Source: Hyphomicrobiales bacterium
GTDB taxonomy: Bacteria; Pseudomonadota; Alphaproteobacteria; Rhizobiales; Beijerinckiaceae
DNA length: 64,000 nucleotides
Assembly (NCBI GenBank): GCA_028290285.1
Contig: JAQGKD010000113.1
Span: 62,001-126,000, forward strand
Reading direction: 5' to 3'
Positions 1 to 8,609 of the stretch are shown piece after piece. Each line of letters begins with the position of its first letter. The stretch's first letter is position 1. The translations under genes were made by a program, and so were the position numbers. The notes below the pieces were generated by a model that was not told the origin of the DNA, searched no databases, and worked only from the letters and a program-made list of their open reading frames with translations.

Positions 1-381
1 CAGGTCAGGGCGGGCTTGCAGGATCCGCCGGAGGCCATGCGGCTGGGATCGACGATCACCGGCACCATCGAGGCGTCCTCGGCCGAGATCGTGGCCATCC
101 CCGCCAGCGCCTTGACGCAGTCCGGCGTGTCTCCGGCCGTTTGGATCGTGGACCCCGCCAGTTCGACGGTCGCGCTGCGCAGCATCGATATCCTGCGGTT
201 CGATCCGGGACTCGTCATCGTCTCGCAAGGACTGGGGCCGGGCGACGTCATCGTCACGGCCGGCATCCAGGCACTGCATCCCGGCCAGCGCGTGGCGCCG
301 CTCGCCGCAGAGCCGAGGAAGGCTCGCGAGGGAAATAAAAGCGTTTGGAATCAACTCACACAAAAAGGATCAGACACATGA
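1..381 (+). CDS. RND efflux membrane fusion protein, C-terminal fragment
   Basis: This is the last 126 codons of a periplasmic adaptor (HlyD/AcrA family) that links an RND inner-membrane pump to an outer-membrane channel. The frame is open to the first base, so the 5' part lies outside the window. Visible family features are the beta-barrel segment with PPEAMRLGSTITG, the conserved IPASAL strand, and the final GPGDVIVTAGIQALHPGQRV block of the membrane-proximal domain. Its stop overlaps the next start as ATGA, which suggests co-transcription. The substrate cannot be inferred from this part. Confidence 0.85.
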   Translation, partial: QVRAGLQDPPEAMRLGSTITGTIEASSAEIVAIPASALTQSGVSPAVWIVDPASSTVALRSIDILRFDPGLVIVSQGLGPGDVIVTAGIQALHPGQRVAPLAAEPRKAREGNKSVWNQLTQKGSDT

Positions 382-899
382 GCGATCTCGTCTTCATCGC
401 CTTCCCGACGGAAGAAAAGGCCGAGGAAGTTCGCCAGAAGGTCCTCTCGCTGCAGCGCGAGTACCTGATCGAGCTGGCGGATGCCGTCGTCGTGGTCAAG
501 AACGAAGTGGGCCAGGTCAAGCTCAACCAGCTGATCAATCTGACGGCCGCAGGAGCAGCCACGGGCGCCATGTGGGGCACGCTTGTGGGCTTCATCTTTC
601 TTGCGCCGCTGCTTGGAACCGCACTCGGCGCTGCGTCGGGAGCGCTGAGCGGAAAGCTGAGCGACATCGGCATCAACGATCAGTTCATGAAGGACGCCGC
701 CGGCGCCTTGCAGCCCAACACCGCCGGCCTCTTCCTGCTGATCCGCAAGATGACGACCGACAAGGTGCTCGCCGATCTACGCGGCATCGGTGGCGTGCTG
801 ATGCGCACTTCGTTCGACGAAACGAAGGAAGCCGCCCTGCGCGAAGCTCTGGCGGCTTCCGCGACGGCCGGCGCGGCGGCGGCTCCGCCTGCGGCCTGA
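378..899 (+). CDS. DUF1269 family membrane protein
   Basis: A 173-residue protein of the DUF1269 family (unknown function). I start it at ATG 378 (MSDLVFIAFP), which overlaps the upstream stop; a frame extension to 345 exists but would lie inside the previous gene. The N-terminal alpha/beta part reads FPTEEKAEEVRQKV. A glycine/alanine-rich hydrophobic stretch (about residues 55-95) probably forms one or two membrane or lipid-associated helices. An Ala/Pro-rich tail follows. Family members are often found near stress and acid-response genes, but nothing here shows a specific role. Confidence 0.8.
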   Translation: MSDLVFIAFPTEEKAEEVRQKVLSLQREYLIELADAVVVVKNEVGQVKLNQLINLTAAGAATGAMWGTLVGFIFLAPLLGTALGAASGALSGKLSDIGINDQFMKDAAGALQPNTAGLFLLIRKMTTDKVLADLRGIGGVLMRTSFDETKEAALREALAASATAGAAAAPPAA

Positions 900-948
900 C
901 ATTCCTGATGATCGGGCCGGCATATCGAGACAGCGGAGAAACAGCCAC

Positions 949-2019
949 GTGACCAAAGCAGCCGTATCGAAAGAAGTCGCCTCGGTCTCCAGGCAGGCCG
1001 GAAGCCGGAAGCCGCTGATCATCGATCTGGCCCTTCAGGGTGGAGGCGCGCACGGCGCCTTCACCTGGGGCGTTCTGGACCGGATCCTTGAAGAGGACTG
1101 GCTGGTCATCGACGCAATCTCCGGCACGTCAGCCGGTGCGATGAACGCTGCCGTGATGGCCTCGGGCTATGCGAGGGACGGTCGTGGCGGCGCGCGACAG
1201 GCGCTCGAACGGTTCTGGCGCAAGGTATCGGAGGCGGCTCGTTTCAGCCCGTTCCAGCGCAGCCCGCTCGATGTCCTGCTCGGGCGCTGGACACTCGACA
1301 ACTCACCGTTGTTCGTAGCGATGGACATGATGTCACGAGTCGTCTCGCCCTACAGCCTGAATGTGGGCGGCGCGAACCCGCTGGAAGACATCCTGTCGGA
1401 GGTCATCGATTTCGAGGCGATCGCGACGGGACCGATCAAGCTCTTCGTCACGGCGACCAATGTGCGCACCGGCAGGGGCCGCGTCTTCCGCAAAGACGAG
1501 ATCACACCGAAGGTGCTGCTGGCCTCGGCCTGCCTGCCAACCCTGTTTCAGGCCATCGAGATCGACGGGGACTGCTACTGGGACGGCGGCTATTCCGGAA
1601 ACCCCACGATGACGCCGCTGATCCGCGAGAGCGACGCGCTCGATACCATCCTGGTGCAGATCAATCCGGTCGAGCGCCCCGGCAAGCCGAGCACGGCGCG
1701 CGACATCCTCAACCGTCTCAATGAAATCTCGTTCAACGCGGTGCTCCTGAAGGAACTCCGCATGATGGCCATGCTGCGGCAAAGGGCAGATCCTGGCAGC
1801 GGCGACGGTGCGCGCTGGGCCGGCATGCGCATTCACAGGGTCACCAGCGATAAGATGGCGGAGCTCGGTTATTCCTCCAAGCTCAATGCCGAATGGGATT
1901 TCCTGACAATGCTTCATTCTGAAGGCCGGAGTTCGGCTGAAGACTTCCACCGCGCCCACAAAGACCAGATCGGCAAGACGTCGACGCTGGATCTCGACGA
2001 ATTGACGCAAGGGATCTGA
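949..2019 (+). CDS. Patatin-like phospholipase
   Basis: A 356-residue patatin-family serine acyl hydrolase, starting at GTG 949. The oxyanion-hole loop is GGGAHGAF (residues 31-38), the nucleophile elbow is GTSAG (59-63), and the dyad Asp is in DGG near residue 211. These three motifs define the Ser-Asp catalytic dyad of bacterial patatins, which hydrolyse phospholipids or other fatty-acyl esters. There is no signal peptide, so it is probably cytoplasmic or membrane-associated. The next gene starts 9 bp downstream, so the two are probably one transcript. Confidence 0.88.
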   Translation: MTKAAVSKEVASVSRQAGSRKPLIIDLALQGGGAHGAFTWGVLDRILEEDWLVIDAISGTSAGAMNAAVMASGYARDGRGGARQALERFWRKVSEAARFSPFQRSPLDVLLGRWTLDNSPLFVAMDMMSRVVSPYSLNVGGANPLEDILSEVIDFEAIATGPIKLFVTATNVRTGRGRVFRKDEITPKVLLASACLPTLFQAIEIDGDCYWDGGYSGNPTMTPLIRESDALDTILVQINPVERPGKPSTARDILNRLNEISFNAVLLKELRMMAMLRQRADPGSGDGARWAGMRIHRVTSDKMAELGYSSKLNAEWDFLTMLHSEGRSSAEDFHRAHKDQIGKTSTLDLDELTQGI

Positions 2020-2028
2020 GGGGCGCCG

Positions 2029-3084
2029 ATGACCAGCGGCAAGATCCACGACGGGGCGCTGGTTCTGATCGCCACCATCATTGCGGTTGCCGCCTTGTCG
2101 GTGGCGAGATCCGTCTTCGCCCCCGTCGCCTTTGCGCTGTTCATCATCGCCATCGTATGGCCCTTGCAGAGAAGCCTGCAGAGCTTCCTGCCTCGCTTGC
2201 TGGCGCTGGCCATCAGCGTCGTCGTGATGGTCGGCGCATTTCTGGCCTTCGGCTCACTCATCGGCTGGGCATTCGGCCGTGTCGGCCGCTGGGTCGTCAG
2301 CGACGCCGAGCGGTTTCAGCAGTTCTACGATCAGGCGACGCAATGGCTGGAAGGCCACGGCATCGTGGCTGCCGGAATGTGGTCTGAGACCTTCAACGTC
2401 GGCTGGGTGCTGCGCACTGCGCAGACCCTGACCGGACGCCTCAACAGCACGATGAGCTTCTGGCTGGTCGTCCTCGTGTACGTGGTTCTGGGCCTTCTCG
2501 AGGTCGACGATTTTGGCCGGAAGGTGCGCGCCATGCGCAGCCGCGAAACCGGTGCGCTCCTGCTGCGAGGCAGCGCATCCACCGCCGCGAAGCTGCGTCG
2601 CTACATGCTGGTCAGGTCGGCGATGAGCGTCGTCACCGGCCTGCTCGTCTGGGCTTTCGCCAGCGTCGTCGGCCTGCCGCTCGCGCAGGAATGGGGCTTC
2701 ATCGCCTTTTCGCTGAATTACATCCCCTTCCTCGGCCCGCTTGTCGCCACGGTGTTTCCGACGCTCTTCGCGGTGACGCAATTTGGATCATGGCAGGCAG
2801 TGATCGCTGTCTTCGCTTGCCTCAACCTCATCCAGTTTATCGTCGGCAGCTATATCGAGCCCCGGGTGTCCGGGAGCGCGCTGTCGATCTCGCCTGCGAT
2901 GGTGCTGTTTTCGGTGTTTTTCTGGAGCTATCTGTGGGGCGTGTTCGGCGCCTTCATCGGCGTGCCGATCACCATCGCGCTCCTGACATTCTGCGCGCAG
3001 CATCCGTCCAGCCTCTGGCTCGCTGAGCTCTTCGGCTCGCCCGAACAGAAATCCCCTTCCGCCGCCCGACCACTCAGACTGTAG
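2029..3084 (+). CDS. AI-2E family transporter (PerM-like permease)
   Basis: A 351-residue polytopic inner-membrane protein of the AI-2E exporter family (PF01594). It shows the family layout: two N-terminal hydrophobic helices, a hydrophilic periplasmic-type segment (about 90-140), and a C-terminal bundle with the conserved SLNYIPFLGPLVA and YIEPRVSGSALSISP stretches. Some members export autoinducer-2 and others behave as ion antiporters; the substrate here is unknown. It ends convergently with the minus-strand phosphoesterase, overlapping it by 11 bp. Confidence 0.87.
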   Translation: MTSGKIHDGALVLIATIIAVAALSVARSVFAPVAFALFIIAIVWPLQRSLQSFLPRLLALAISVVVMVGAFLAFGSLIGWAFGRVGRWVVSDAERFQQFYDQATQWLEGHGIVAAGMWSETFNVGWVLRTAQTLTGRLNSTMSFWLVVLVYVVLGLLEVDDFGRKVRAMRSRETGALLLRGSASTAAKLRRYMLVRSAMSVVTGLLVWAFASVVGLPLAQEWGFIAFSLNYIPFLGPLVATVFPTLFAVTQFGSWQAVIAVFACLNLIQFIVGSYIEPRVSGSALSISPAMVLFSVFFWSYLWGVFGAFIGVPITIALLTFCAQHPSSLWLAELFGSPEQKSPSAARPLRL

Positions 3085-4825
3085 CGGCTCGCGTCGCGCG
3101 CGGCAGGATCTCGATCCACTGCGGTTTCAGCAGCGCGAGTCCACCATCGGGTGCCGCCGCCAGCGTGTGGATGTAGAAGCCGGTCGCCTCGTCGTCCAAG
3201 GCTTCCATGACAGGCGACGGGGCCGAGATGATCTTCAATCCGCCGCAACGCCCGATCCAGTCGATATGGCGATGTCCGTGCATCGCGACGACCCGATGGG
3301 ACTCAGCCTCCAGCTGGCGCACGAACCGGCTGCCATTGATGAGCGCTGTACCGACGCGTTCCGAGAAAGCCCTGGCGGGCCGCGGGTATTCGACGAGGTG
3401 ATGATGCAGCGCGACGATCCAGCGCGCGCCGGGATACCGGCCCAGGATGGCGAGCAGCGCGCGGATGTCTTCCTCCGGCACGAGTCCGAGCGCGTTGGTG
3501 AAGGAAAAGTTCGTCTCCGCATTGGAGTTCAGCAGCACGATGCCGAGCCCGTCCTCCTCCGAAGGCGGGACCACCATCGGGAAAATATCGGCCCAGATAT
3601 TCGCCAGTCGCATCCCCTGGCGCAGGCCGCCGGTATCGGCAAAAGCCGTGATCGCCTTGCGGTGAGGTTCGAGCGCGTTTGCCAGCGTTTTTCCGAGTTT
3701 CGACCGCGTTTTTTCGAAAACGCTCACACGGTCGCCCTGAACGGCAGCCATGGCGGACAGCGTCCGCATCTGACGCAGTCGCTTTCCCGGGCTCGTTGGC
3801 AGTTCCAGCCGCGCCGGATTAGCCCGGTCGACGATGTTCACATCATGATTGCCCGGCAGAACGAAGGTTCTCCCCATGAGCGCCGGGTGGCAGGACAGTG
3901 CATCGAGAAACTCCGCCCATTCGGAAGAGCGCCCGGCATCGGTCATGTCGCCGGTGATCAATACGACATCCAGCGGATCGTCGGCATGGATCCGCGCAAG
4001 CGTCTCGAGAACCTCGACGAGCCGCTCATTGCCACGCGGACCGGCGCGACCGCTTTCGATGCGGAAGCCGTAACGCTCCCCGACGACATGGATGTCGGAA
4101 AGATGCACCACCCGCCACCGGCGCGCGGACGGGGAGGCCTCGTCGAACGCCTTGATGTCCCGGGGCTGGTCCATCGAGGCGTCAGCCACACCCCAGGCGA
4201 GCGAAGCCAGCGCGAGATAGCCGCACATGAGCGTGACGGCATTCGCGAAAGCGGGAACGACCAGATGCATGGGGCGTGCGAGATCGCCGATTTGGCCGAA
4301 CCAGCGCGTCGCGGGCCACGCCGCAGCCGCGATGCAGGCAGCGATGATGCAGGCGGCAAGTCCGGCTCCCAGCGAGGTCGCGGCCCGCAAGCGCGCGCGC
4401 GCGTCCTCGCTGGCGCCGTGCGGGAGGAAACGCTCTGCGAAATGGCGCAACCCTTCACGGCAGAGCGCGTAGAAAGGCTGCACCGCGAGGGAGTTCAGGG
4501 ACCAGAAGCTGCGCTCCACAGCGCGGAACAGCGGCCGGACGCCGAACCAGCCGACAGCGCCGACAAGCCCGAAGATCAGCACGGAACCGAGTCCTGCCAG
4601 CTCCGAAAACCGGCCAGACACCTTCGATAACCAGGCGGTGACCACCAGCGGGGCGAGACCGAGCAGTACAGCGGGGAGGAGCCCCAGGATGATCCAGGCC
4701 ACCACGAGTTTCGCGAGGCTGATCTCGCCGAGGAGACTGCCGGCGATGGCGACGAGCGAGCGCTTCTTCGTGCTGCTTGCGTCGTCCTCGGCGTCGCCGG
4801 CCCTGGGTTCGATGAGTCTGTTCAT
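3074..4825 (-). CDS. Membrane-anchored metallophosphoesterase
   Basis: A 583-residue protein started at ATG 4825 (MNRLIEPRAG); the frame is open further upstream but that part has no domain character. Residues 35-230 hold several hydrophobic helices. The C-terminal calcineurin-like phosphoesterase domain has all the metal-binding motifs: LSDIH (about 242), ITGDMTD (about 290), LPGNHD (about 325), ALHHH (about 475) and MHGHRH (about 518). A dinuclear metal phosphatase or nuclease tethered to the inner membrane is expected. The substrate is unknown. It is divergent from the alkylsulfatase gene, with a 231-bp AT-rich region between them. Confidence 0.85.
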   Translation of the reverse strand: MNRLIEPRAGDAEDDASSTKKRSLVAIAGSLLGEISLAKLVVAWIILGLLPAVLLGLAPLVVTAWLSKVSGRFSELAGLGSVLIFGLVGAVGWFGVRPLFRAVERSFWSLNSLAVQPFYALCREGLRHFAERFLPHGASEDARARLRAATSLGAGLAACIIAACIAAAAWPATRWFGQIGDLARPMHLVVPAFANAVTLMCGYLALASLAWGVADASMDQPRDIKAFDEASPSARRWRVVHLSDIHVVGERYGFRIESGRAGPRGNERLVEVLETLARIHADDPLDVVLITGDMTDAGRSSEWAEFLDALSCHPALMGRTFVLPGNHDVNIVDRANPARLELPTSPGKRLRQMRTLSAMAAVQGDRVSVFEKTRSKLGKTLANALEPHRKAITAFADTGGLRQGMRLANIWADIFPMVVPPSEEDGLGIVLLNSNAETNFSFTNALGLVPEEDIRALLAILGRYPGARWIVALHHHLVEYPRPARAFSERVGTALINGSRFVRQLEAESHRVVAMHGHRHIDWIGRCGGLKIISAPSPVMEALDDEATGFYIHTLAAAPDGGLALLKPQWIEILPRATRAATV

Positions 4826-5056
4826 GGTGTCGCGCGGAGAATGGGACGGTTGGCACAGAAGTGAGACACGATGCTCATGACCACCATATGTACAGATGTT
4901 AGCATATAAATAAGATAAGCCGAAAGGTATAGGAAGCCAGACTAACTGCATCGCAAGTATTCTTTTGTATTGAATTCCGCCGTTCCGACGAGAGTTACAG
5001 CCGAGTGCATTCGCGGGGTTGAGGAGGCCCCGCTCCTTTCTGGGGAGGAGCAGCCG

Positions 5057-7159
5057 ATGGTCACCAAGCGCGAGTTCATTCAGGCACTTCCCACGGCGGG
5101 TGCTGCCTTCACCATCGCGGGTAGCCTCGTTTTGGATGAGAGCCCGGCGCGAGCGCAGACCGCCCCTCCCCTCCAGGGCCACTTCCATCCGCAGGGAAAG
5201 GCCCCATCCGGCCATACGATCGCGATACTGCGCAAGGCCAAGGAGACCCTGCCTTTCAGCGATACGCGAGATCTCGACGAGAACCGTCGCGGGTTAATCG
5301 CCCGGATGCCTGATATGAAGATCATGGCCGACGCCGGGAATGTTGCGTGGGACATGGAGCGCTTCCAGTTCCTCGACCAGCAGGACGAGTTCGACTCCAT
5401 CCATCCCTCGCTGCACCGCATCTCGCGGCTCAACAACAATTACGGCCTCTATGAAGTCATCCCGGGCATCTATCAGGTCCGTGGATTCGACCTGTCGCAG
5501 ATTTCATTCGTGCGCGGCCGCACGGGATGGATCGTGTTCGACGTCGCCGTCACCGGCGAAGTTGCGCGCGCGGCATGGAAGCTGTTCCAGCAGCACCGGG
5601 GCGAGGGCCTACCGGTCACGGCCGTGATCTATTCGCACAACCATGGCGACCACTGGGGCGGCATTCGCGGCATCGTCGACGAAGCGGATGTGCGAGCAGG
5701 CAAGGTTCCAATCCTCGCGCCGCGCGACTTCCTGCGTCACACCGTCGAGGAGAATGTCTACGCCGGCAACGTGATGAACCGGCGGCTGTTCTACCAATAC
5801 GGGCTGCTGCTGCCCGCAGCGCCGCACGGCTATGTCGGCCAGGGGCTCGGCCAGGCGGTATCCGCCGGAGCCTCTGGCTTGATCGCACCAACGCGGATCG
5901 TGGAGCAGGACTACGAGGAGATCGAGGTCGACGGCGTGCCGATGGTGTTCCAGAACACGCCGAACACCGAAGCGCCGTCCGAGATGAACACCTGGATCCC
6001 GGGGATGAAGGCGCTCTGGATGGCCGAGAATGTGAACGCCACGCTGCACAACATCTACACGCTGCGCGGCGCGCCGGTGCGCGACCCTCTGCGCTGGTCG
6101 AAATACATCAACGAGGCGCTGTATCGCTACGGCGTGCAGGCCGACGTGATGTTCGCCTCGCATCACTGGCCGCGCTGGGGCAATGCGCGGGTGCAGGAAG
6201 TGTTGCGCGGCCAGCGAGACATCTACGCGAACATGAACAATCAGGTTCTGCACTTCGCCAACCAGGGCGTGACGATCAATGAGATCCACAACGTCTATAC
6301 GGTTCCCAAAAGCCTGCAGGACAAGTGGTACTGTCGCGGCTACCACGGCTCGCCCGAGCACAACAGCCGGGGCGTGGTCCAGCGGTTCCTCGGTTTCTGG
6401 GATTGCAATCCAACGAGCCTGATCCCTCTCTCCCCGGCTGAATCCGCGCCGCTTTATGTGGAGATGATGGGCGGGGCAGCGCCCATCATGGCGCGTGGCC
6501 GGCAGCTGCATAACGAAGGCAAGTACAAGCACGCCTCTGAAATCGTGAACAAGCTGGTGCTGGCCGAACCGCAAAACGAGGCGGCCAAGGACCTTCTGGC
6601 CGACATCTTCGAACAGCTCGGCTACCAGCAGGAGAATCCGGGACTGCGCAACAGCTTCCTCGCGGCGGCTTACGAACTGCGCACCGGCATTCCGCAGGGG
6701 GACGCGGCGAGCTCGAGCGGCCCTGATGTGATACGGGCGATGACGACCGAATTGTTCCTCAACTTCCTTGGCATTCGCATGGACGCCCGCCGCGCCGAGG
6801 GTCTGCAGTTCACGATGAATCTCGTCACGCCCGACAACGGCGAGAAATTCATCGTGGAGTTGGCCAACGCGACGCTGACGAACATCCAGGGCTTTCAGGC
6901 GGACACGGCGGACCTCACCCTTACGATCAATCGCTCCGACCTCGAACAGGTGATGGCCGGTGCCAAGACGCTGGAGGCGCAGATCGCCGACGGTACGGCG
7001 AGGGTGCAGGGCGACGTCGGCATCCTGCAGAAACTCGCCGCAACCATGGTCGATTTCGATCCCCGTTTCGAGATCATGCCGGGAACGAGGGCGCGCACGA
7101 CGTCGGTCGCGCACGCAGACGCCTACCAGGCGGTGCCACGCAAGACGATCGCCGAATAG
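5057..7159 (+). CDS. Alkyl sulfatase, SdsA1/YjcS type, Tat-exported
   Basis: A 700-residue class III (metallo-beta-lactamase fold) alkylsulfatase. It cleaves linear alkyl sulfate esters such as dodecyl sulfate to alcohol and sulfate. I chose ATG 5057 because GGAGGAG lies 7-13 bases upstream; the open frame extends to 4970. An N-terminal signal (MVTKREFIQALPTAG) is followed by an AQT cleavage region. The zinc motif is SHNHGDHWGG near residue 194. Next come the family blocks around NVNATLHNIYTLRGAP and SHHWPRWGN, a dimerisation helical domain, and a C-terminal SCP2-like domain (about 570-690). It sits just upstream of the sulfur-oxidation cluster and may feed it sulfated organics, though sulfate itself is not a Sox substrate. 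Confidence 0.93.
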   Translation: MVTKREFIQALPTAGAAFTIAGSLVLDESPARAQTAPPLQGHFHPQGKAPSGHTIAILRKAKETLPFSDTRDLDENRRGLIARMPDMKIMADAGNVAWDMERFQFLDQQDEFDSIHPSLHRISRLNNNYGLYEVIPGIYQVRGFDLSQISFVRGRTGWIVFDVAVTGEVARAAWKLFQQHRGEGLPVTAVIYSHNHGDHWGGIRGIVDEADVRAGKVPILAPRDFLRHTVEENVYAGNVMNRRLFYQYGLLLPAAPHGYVGQGLGQAVSAGASGLIAPTRIVEQDYEEIEVDGVPMVFQNTPNTEAPSEMNTWIPGMKALWMAENVNATLHNIYTLRGAPVRDPLRWSKYINEALYRYGVQADVMFASHHWPRWGNARVQEVLRGQRDIYANMNNQVLHFANQGVTINEIHNVYTVPKSLQDKWYCRGYHGSPEHNSRGVVQRFLGFWDCNPTSLIPLSPAESAPLYVEMMGGAAPIMARGRQLHNEGKYKHASEIVNKLVLAEPQNEAAKDLLADIFEQLGYQQENPGLRNSFLAAAYELRTGIPQGDAASSSGPDVIRAMTTELFLNFLGIRMDARRAEGLQFTMNLVTPDNGEKFIVELANATLTNIQGFQADTADLTLTINRSDLEQVMAGAKTLEAQIADGTARVQGDVGILQKLAATMVDFDPRFEIMPGTRARTTSVAHADAYQAVPRKTIAE

Positions 7160-7171
7160 TGGACGACCCGA

Positions 7172-7561
7172 TCAGCCTGCATCCTTCTTCGGCGTCCTCC
7201 CCAGGAGGAGTTCCCGGAGCGCAACAGCATCATTGTGCACTTCGTCATGGGCGGAATAGACGAGCGTGATCGGTCCTTCGGATGTCAGCTCCCGAAGATG
7301 ATGGAACTCGTCAGGATGCTCGCGAACCTCCGCAGCGTAGCGGGTTCGAAACTCGTCCCACCGCGCAGGGTCGTGGCCGAACCATTTGCGCAGCTCTGTG
7401 CTGGGCGCAATTTCTTTCATCCAGAGATCGATGGCCGCCTTCGCCTTGCTGAGCCCGCGCGGCCAGAGCCTGTCGACGAGGATGCGTGTGCCATCCGACG
7501 GCGCTGCGGGCTCGTAGGCGCGCTTCAGGTGAACGCTGGCTGCCTTGATCTTTTGGGACAT
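7172..7561 (-). CDS. DUF488 family protein (YeaO-like)
   Basis: A 129-residue cytoplasmic protein of the DUF488/YeaO family. The start is ATG 7561 (MSQKIKAASV); the longer frame reaching 7780 would overlap the divergent MBL gene and adds no conserved sequence. Family signatures are GTRILVDRLWPRGLSK near the N-terminus, the IAPSTELRKWFGHDPARWDEF block, and the ITLVYSAHDEVHNDAVALRELL C-terminus. The function of the family is not established. It points away from the sulfur cluster and is probably not part of it. Confidence 0.88.
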   Translation of the reverse strand: MSQKIKAASVHLKRAYEPAAPSDGTRILVDRLWPRGLSKAKAAIDLWMKEIAPSTELRKWFGHDPARWDEFRTRYAAEVREHPDEFHHLRELTSEGPITLVYSAHDEVHNDAVALRELLLGRTPKKDAG

Positions 7562-7676
7562 GGCGTGGCTCCATGATGCTGGTCCTCGATGAACACGGTT
7601 GCTCCTGCTCGTCAAACGGCCTTCGCCCCTCGGTATCCGAGACGCGACAGCAACGGGCGCTTGCCGGCGTCTGTAA

Positions 7677-7686
7677 ATGATATCAT
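7677..7686. promoter_or_regulatory. ATGATATCAT palindrome upstream of the MBL gene
   Basis: A perfect 10-bp palindrome in an AT-rich island that ends about 30 bp before the start codon at 7717. It shares the ATATCAT heptamer with the inverted repeat ahead of soxY (13508-13525). It is a candidate operator; no regulator can be assigned from sequence alone. Confidence 0.35.
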
Positions 7687-7716
7687 ATTCATCCCAAACT
7701 ATATGTTGGAGGGAAC

Positions 7717-8607
7717 ATGGACAGGCGACATTTTCTCGCGACCGCCGCTGGCGCTCTGGCCGCCTGGAGCGCCGCTCCATGTTTCGCGGCGGCGCGGGAT
7801 GTGCTGACGCTTTCCGATGGCGATTTCGCCATGCCGATCAATGTGCTCGGCAGCAATATGGACGCAGCTCGAATCAAGGAGGTTCTTGATGCCGAGGGGG
7901 CTCCGAGCTCGAACCTGCGCAATCCGATCAACGTCACCGTCGTTCGCCGTGGTGACGATTTCGTTCTCTTCGATTGCGGTGCCGGTCAGAACTTCGCGGA
8001 AGGCACCGGCAAGTTGCCCGGCAATCTGGCCGCTGCCGGCATAGAGCCAGAGCGCGTGAAGCACGTCGTTTTCACGCATGCGCATCCCGACCACCTGTGG
8101 GGCGCGCTCGACGATTTCGGATCGCCTGCTTTTCCGAATGCGTCGTTCCACATCGCCGCCTCGGAACGGGACTTCTGGATGTCGCCCGATGTGTTTCAAC
8201 ACTTGCCGGAAGACCGCCAGAGTTTCGCCGCGGGGGCGCAGAGGCTTCTCAAGGAACTGGCTCCGGTGCTGCAAACGTTTCGGCCTGGCGAGGAGGTCGT
8301 CCCCGGAGTCGCAGCTTTCGAAACCGGGGGGCATACGCCCGGGCACGTTTCGTTCGAGGTGCGACATGGGACCGAGGTCGTCATGGTGCTCGGCGATGCG
8401 CTGACACATGCGATCGTGTCGTTTCAATATCCCGAATGGCGAGCGGGCTTCGACCAGGACCCGGACCGCGCGGTTGCAACACGCAAGCGCCTGCTCGATC
8501 GTCTCGCTGCCGAGCGGCTGCGCGTCATCGGCTATCATCTGCCCAAGGGCGGGATCGGACGCGTCGAACGCAGCGGTACGGCCTTTCGATTTATTGCGGA
8601 AGCCTAG
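7717..8607 (+). CDS. MBL-fold metallo-hydrolase with Tat signal (SoxH-like)
   Basis: A 296-residue periplasmic metallo-beta-lactamase-fold hydrolase. MDRRHFLATAAGALAAW is a twin-arginine-type leader, cut after CFAAA. The zinc motif THAHPDHLWG lies near residue 125, with further ligands in GGHTPGH and the GDALTH loop. Related genes accompany many sox clusters under the name soxH, and are dispensable for thiosulfate oxidation where tested. GGAGGG lies just before ATG 7717. It converges with soxT, leaving 2 bp between the genes. Reaction unknown; the symbol is withheld because SoxH naming is loose. Confidence 0.82.
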   Translation: MDRRHFLATAAGALAAWSAAPCFAAARDVLTLSDGDFAMPINVLGSNMDAARIKEVLDAEGAPSSNLRNPINVTVVRRGDDFVLFDCGAGQNFAEGTGKLPGNLAAAGIEPERVKHVVFTHAHPDHLWGALDDFGSPAFPNASFHIAASERDFWMSPDVFQHLPEDRQSFAAGAQRLLKELAPVLQTFRPGEEVVPGVAAFETGGHTPGHVSFEVRHGTEVVMVLGDALTHAIVSFQYPEWRAGFDQDPDRAVATRKRLLDRLAAERLRVIGYHLPKGGIGRVERSGTAFRFIAEA

Positions 8608-8609
8608 AC

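Noticed and set aside
3167-4630. Plus-strand open frame of 487 codons
   Set aside because: Antisense to the metallophosphoesterase, whose motifs are all intact; the frame is Arg/Gly/His-rich as expected from high-GC shadow coding.
5609-7114. Minus-strand open frame of 501 codons
   Set aside because: Antisense shadow of the alkylsulfatase; no domain pattern and high His/Arg content.
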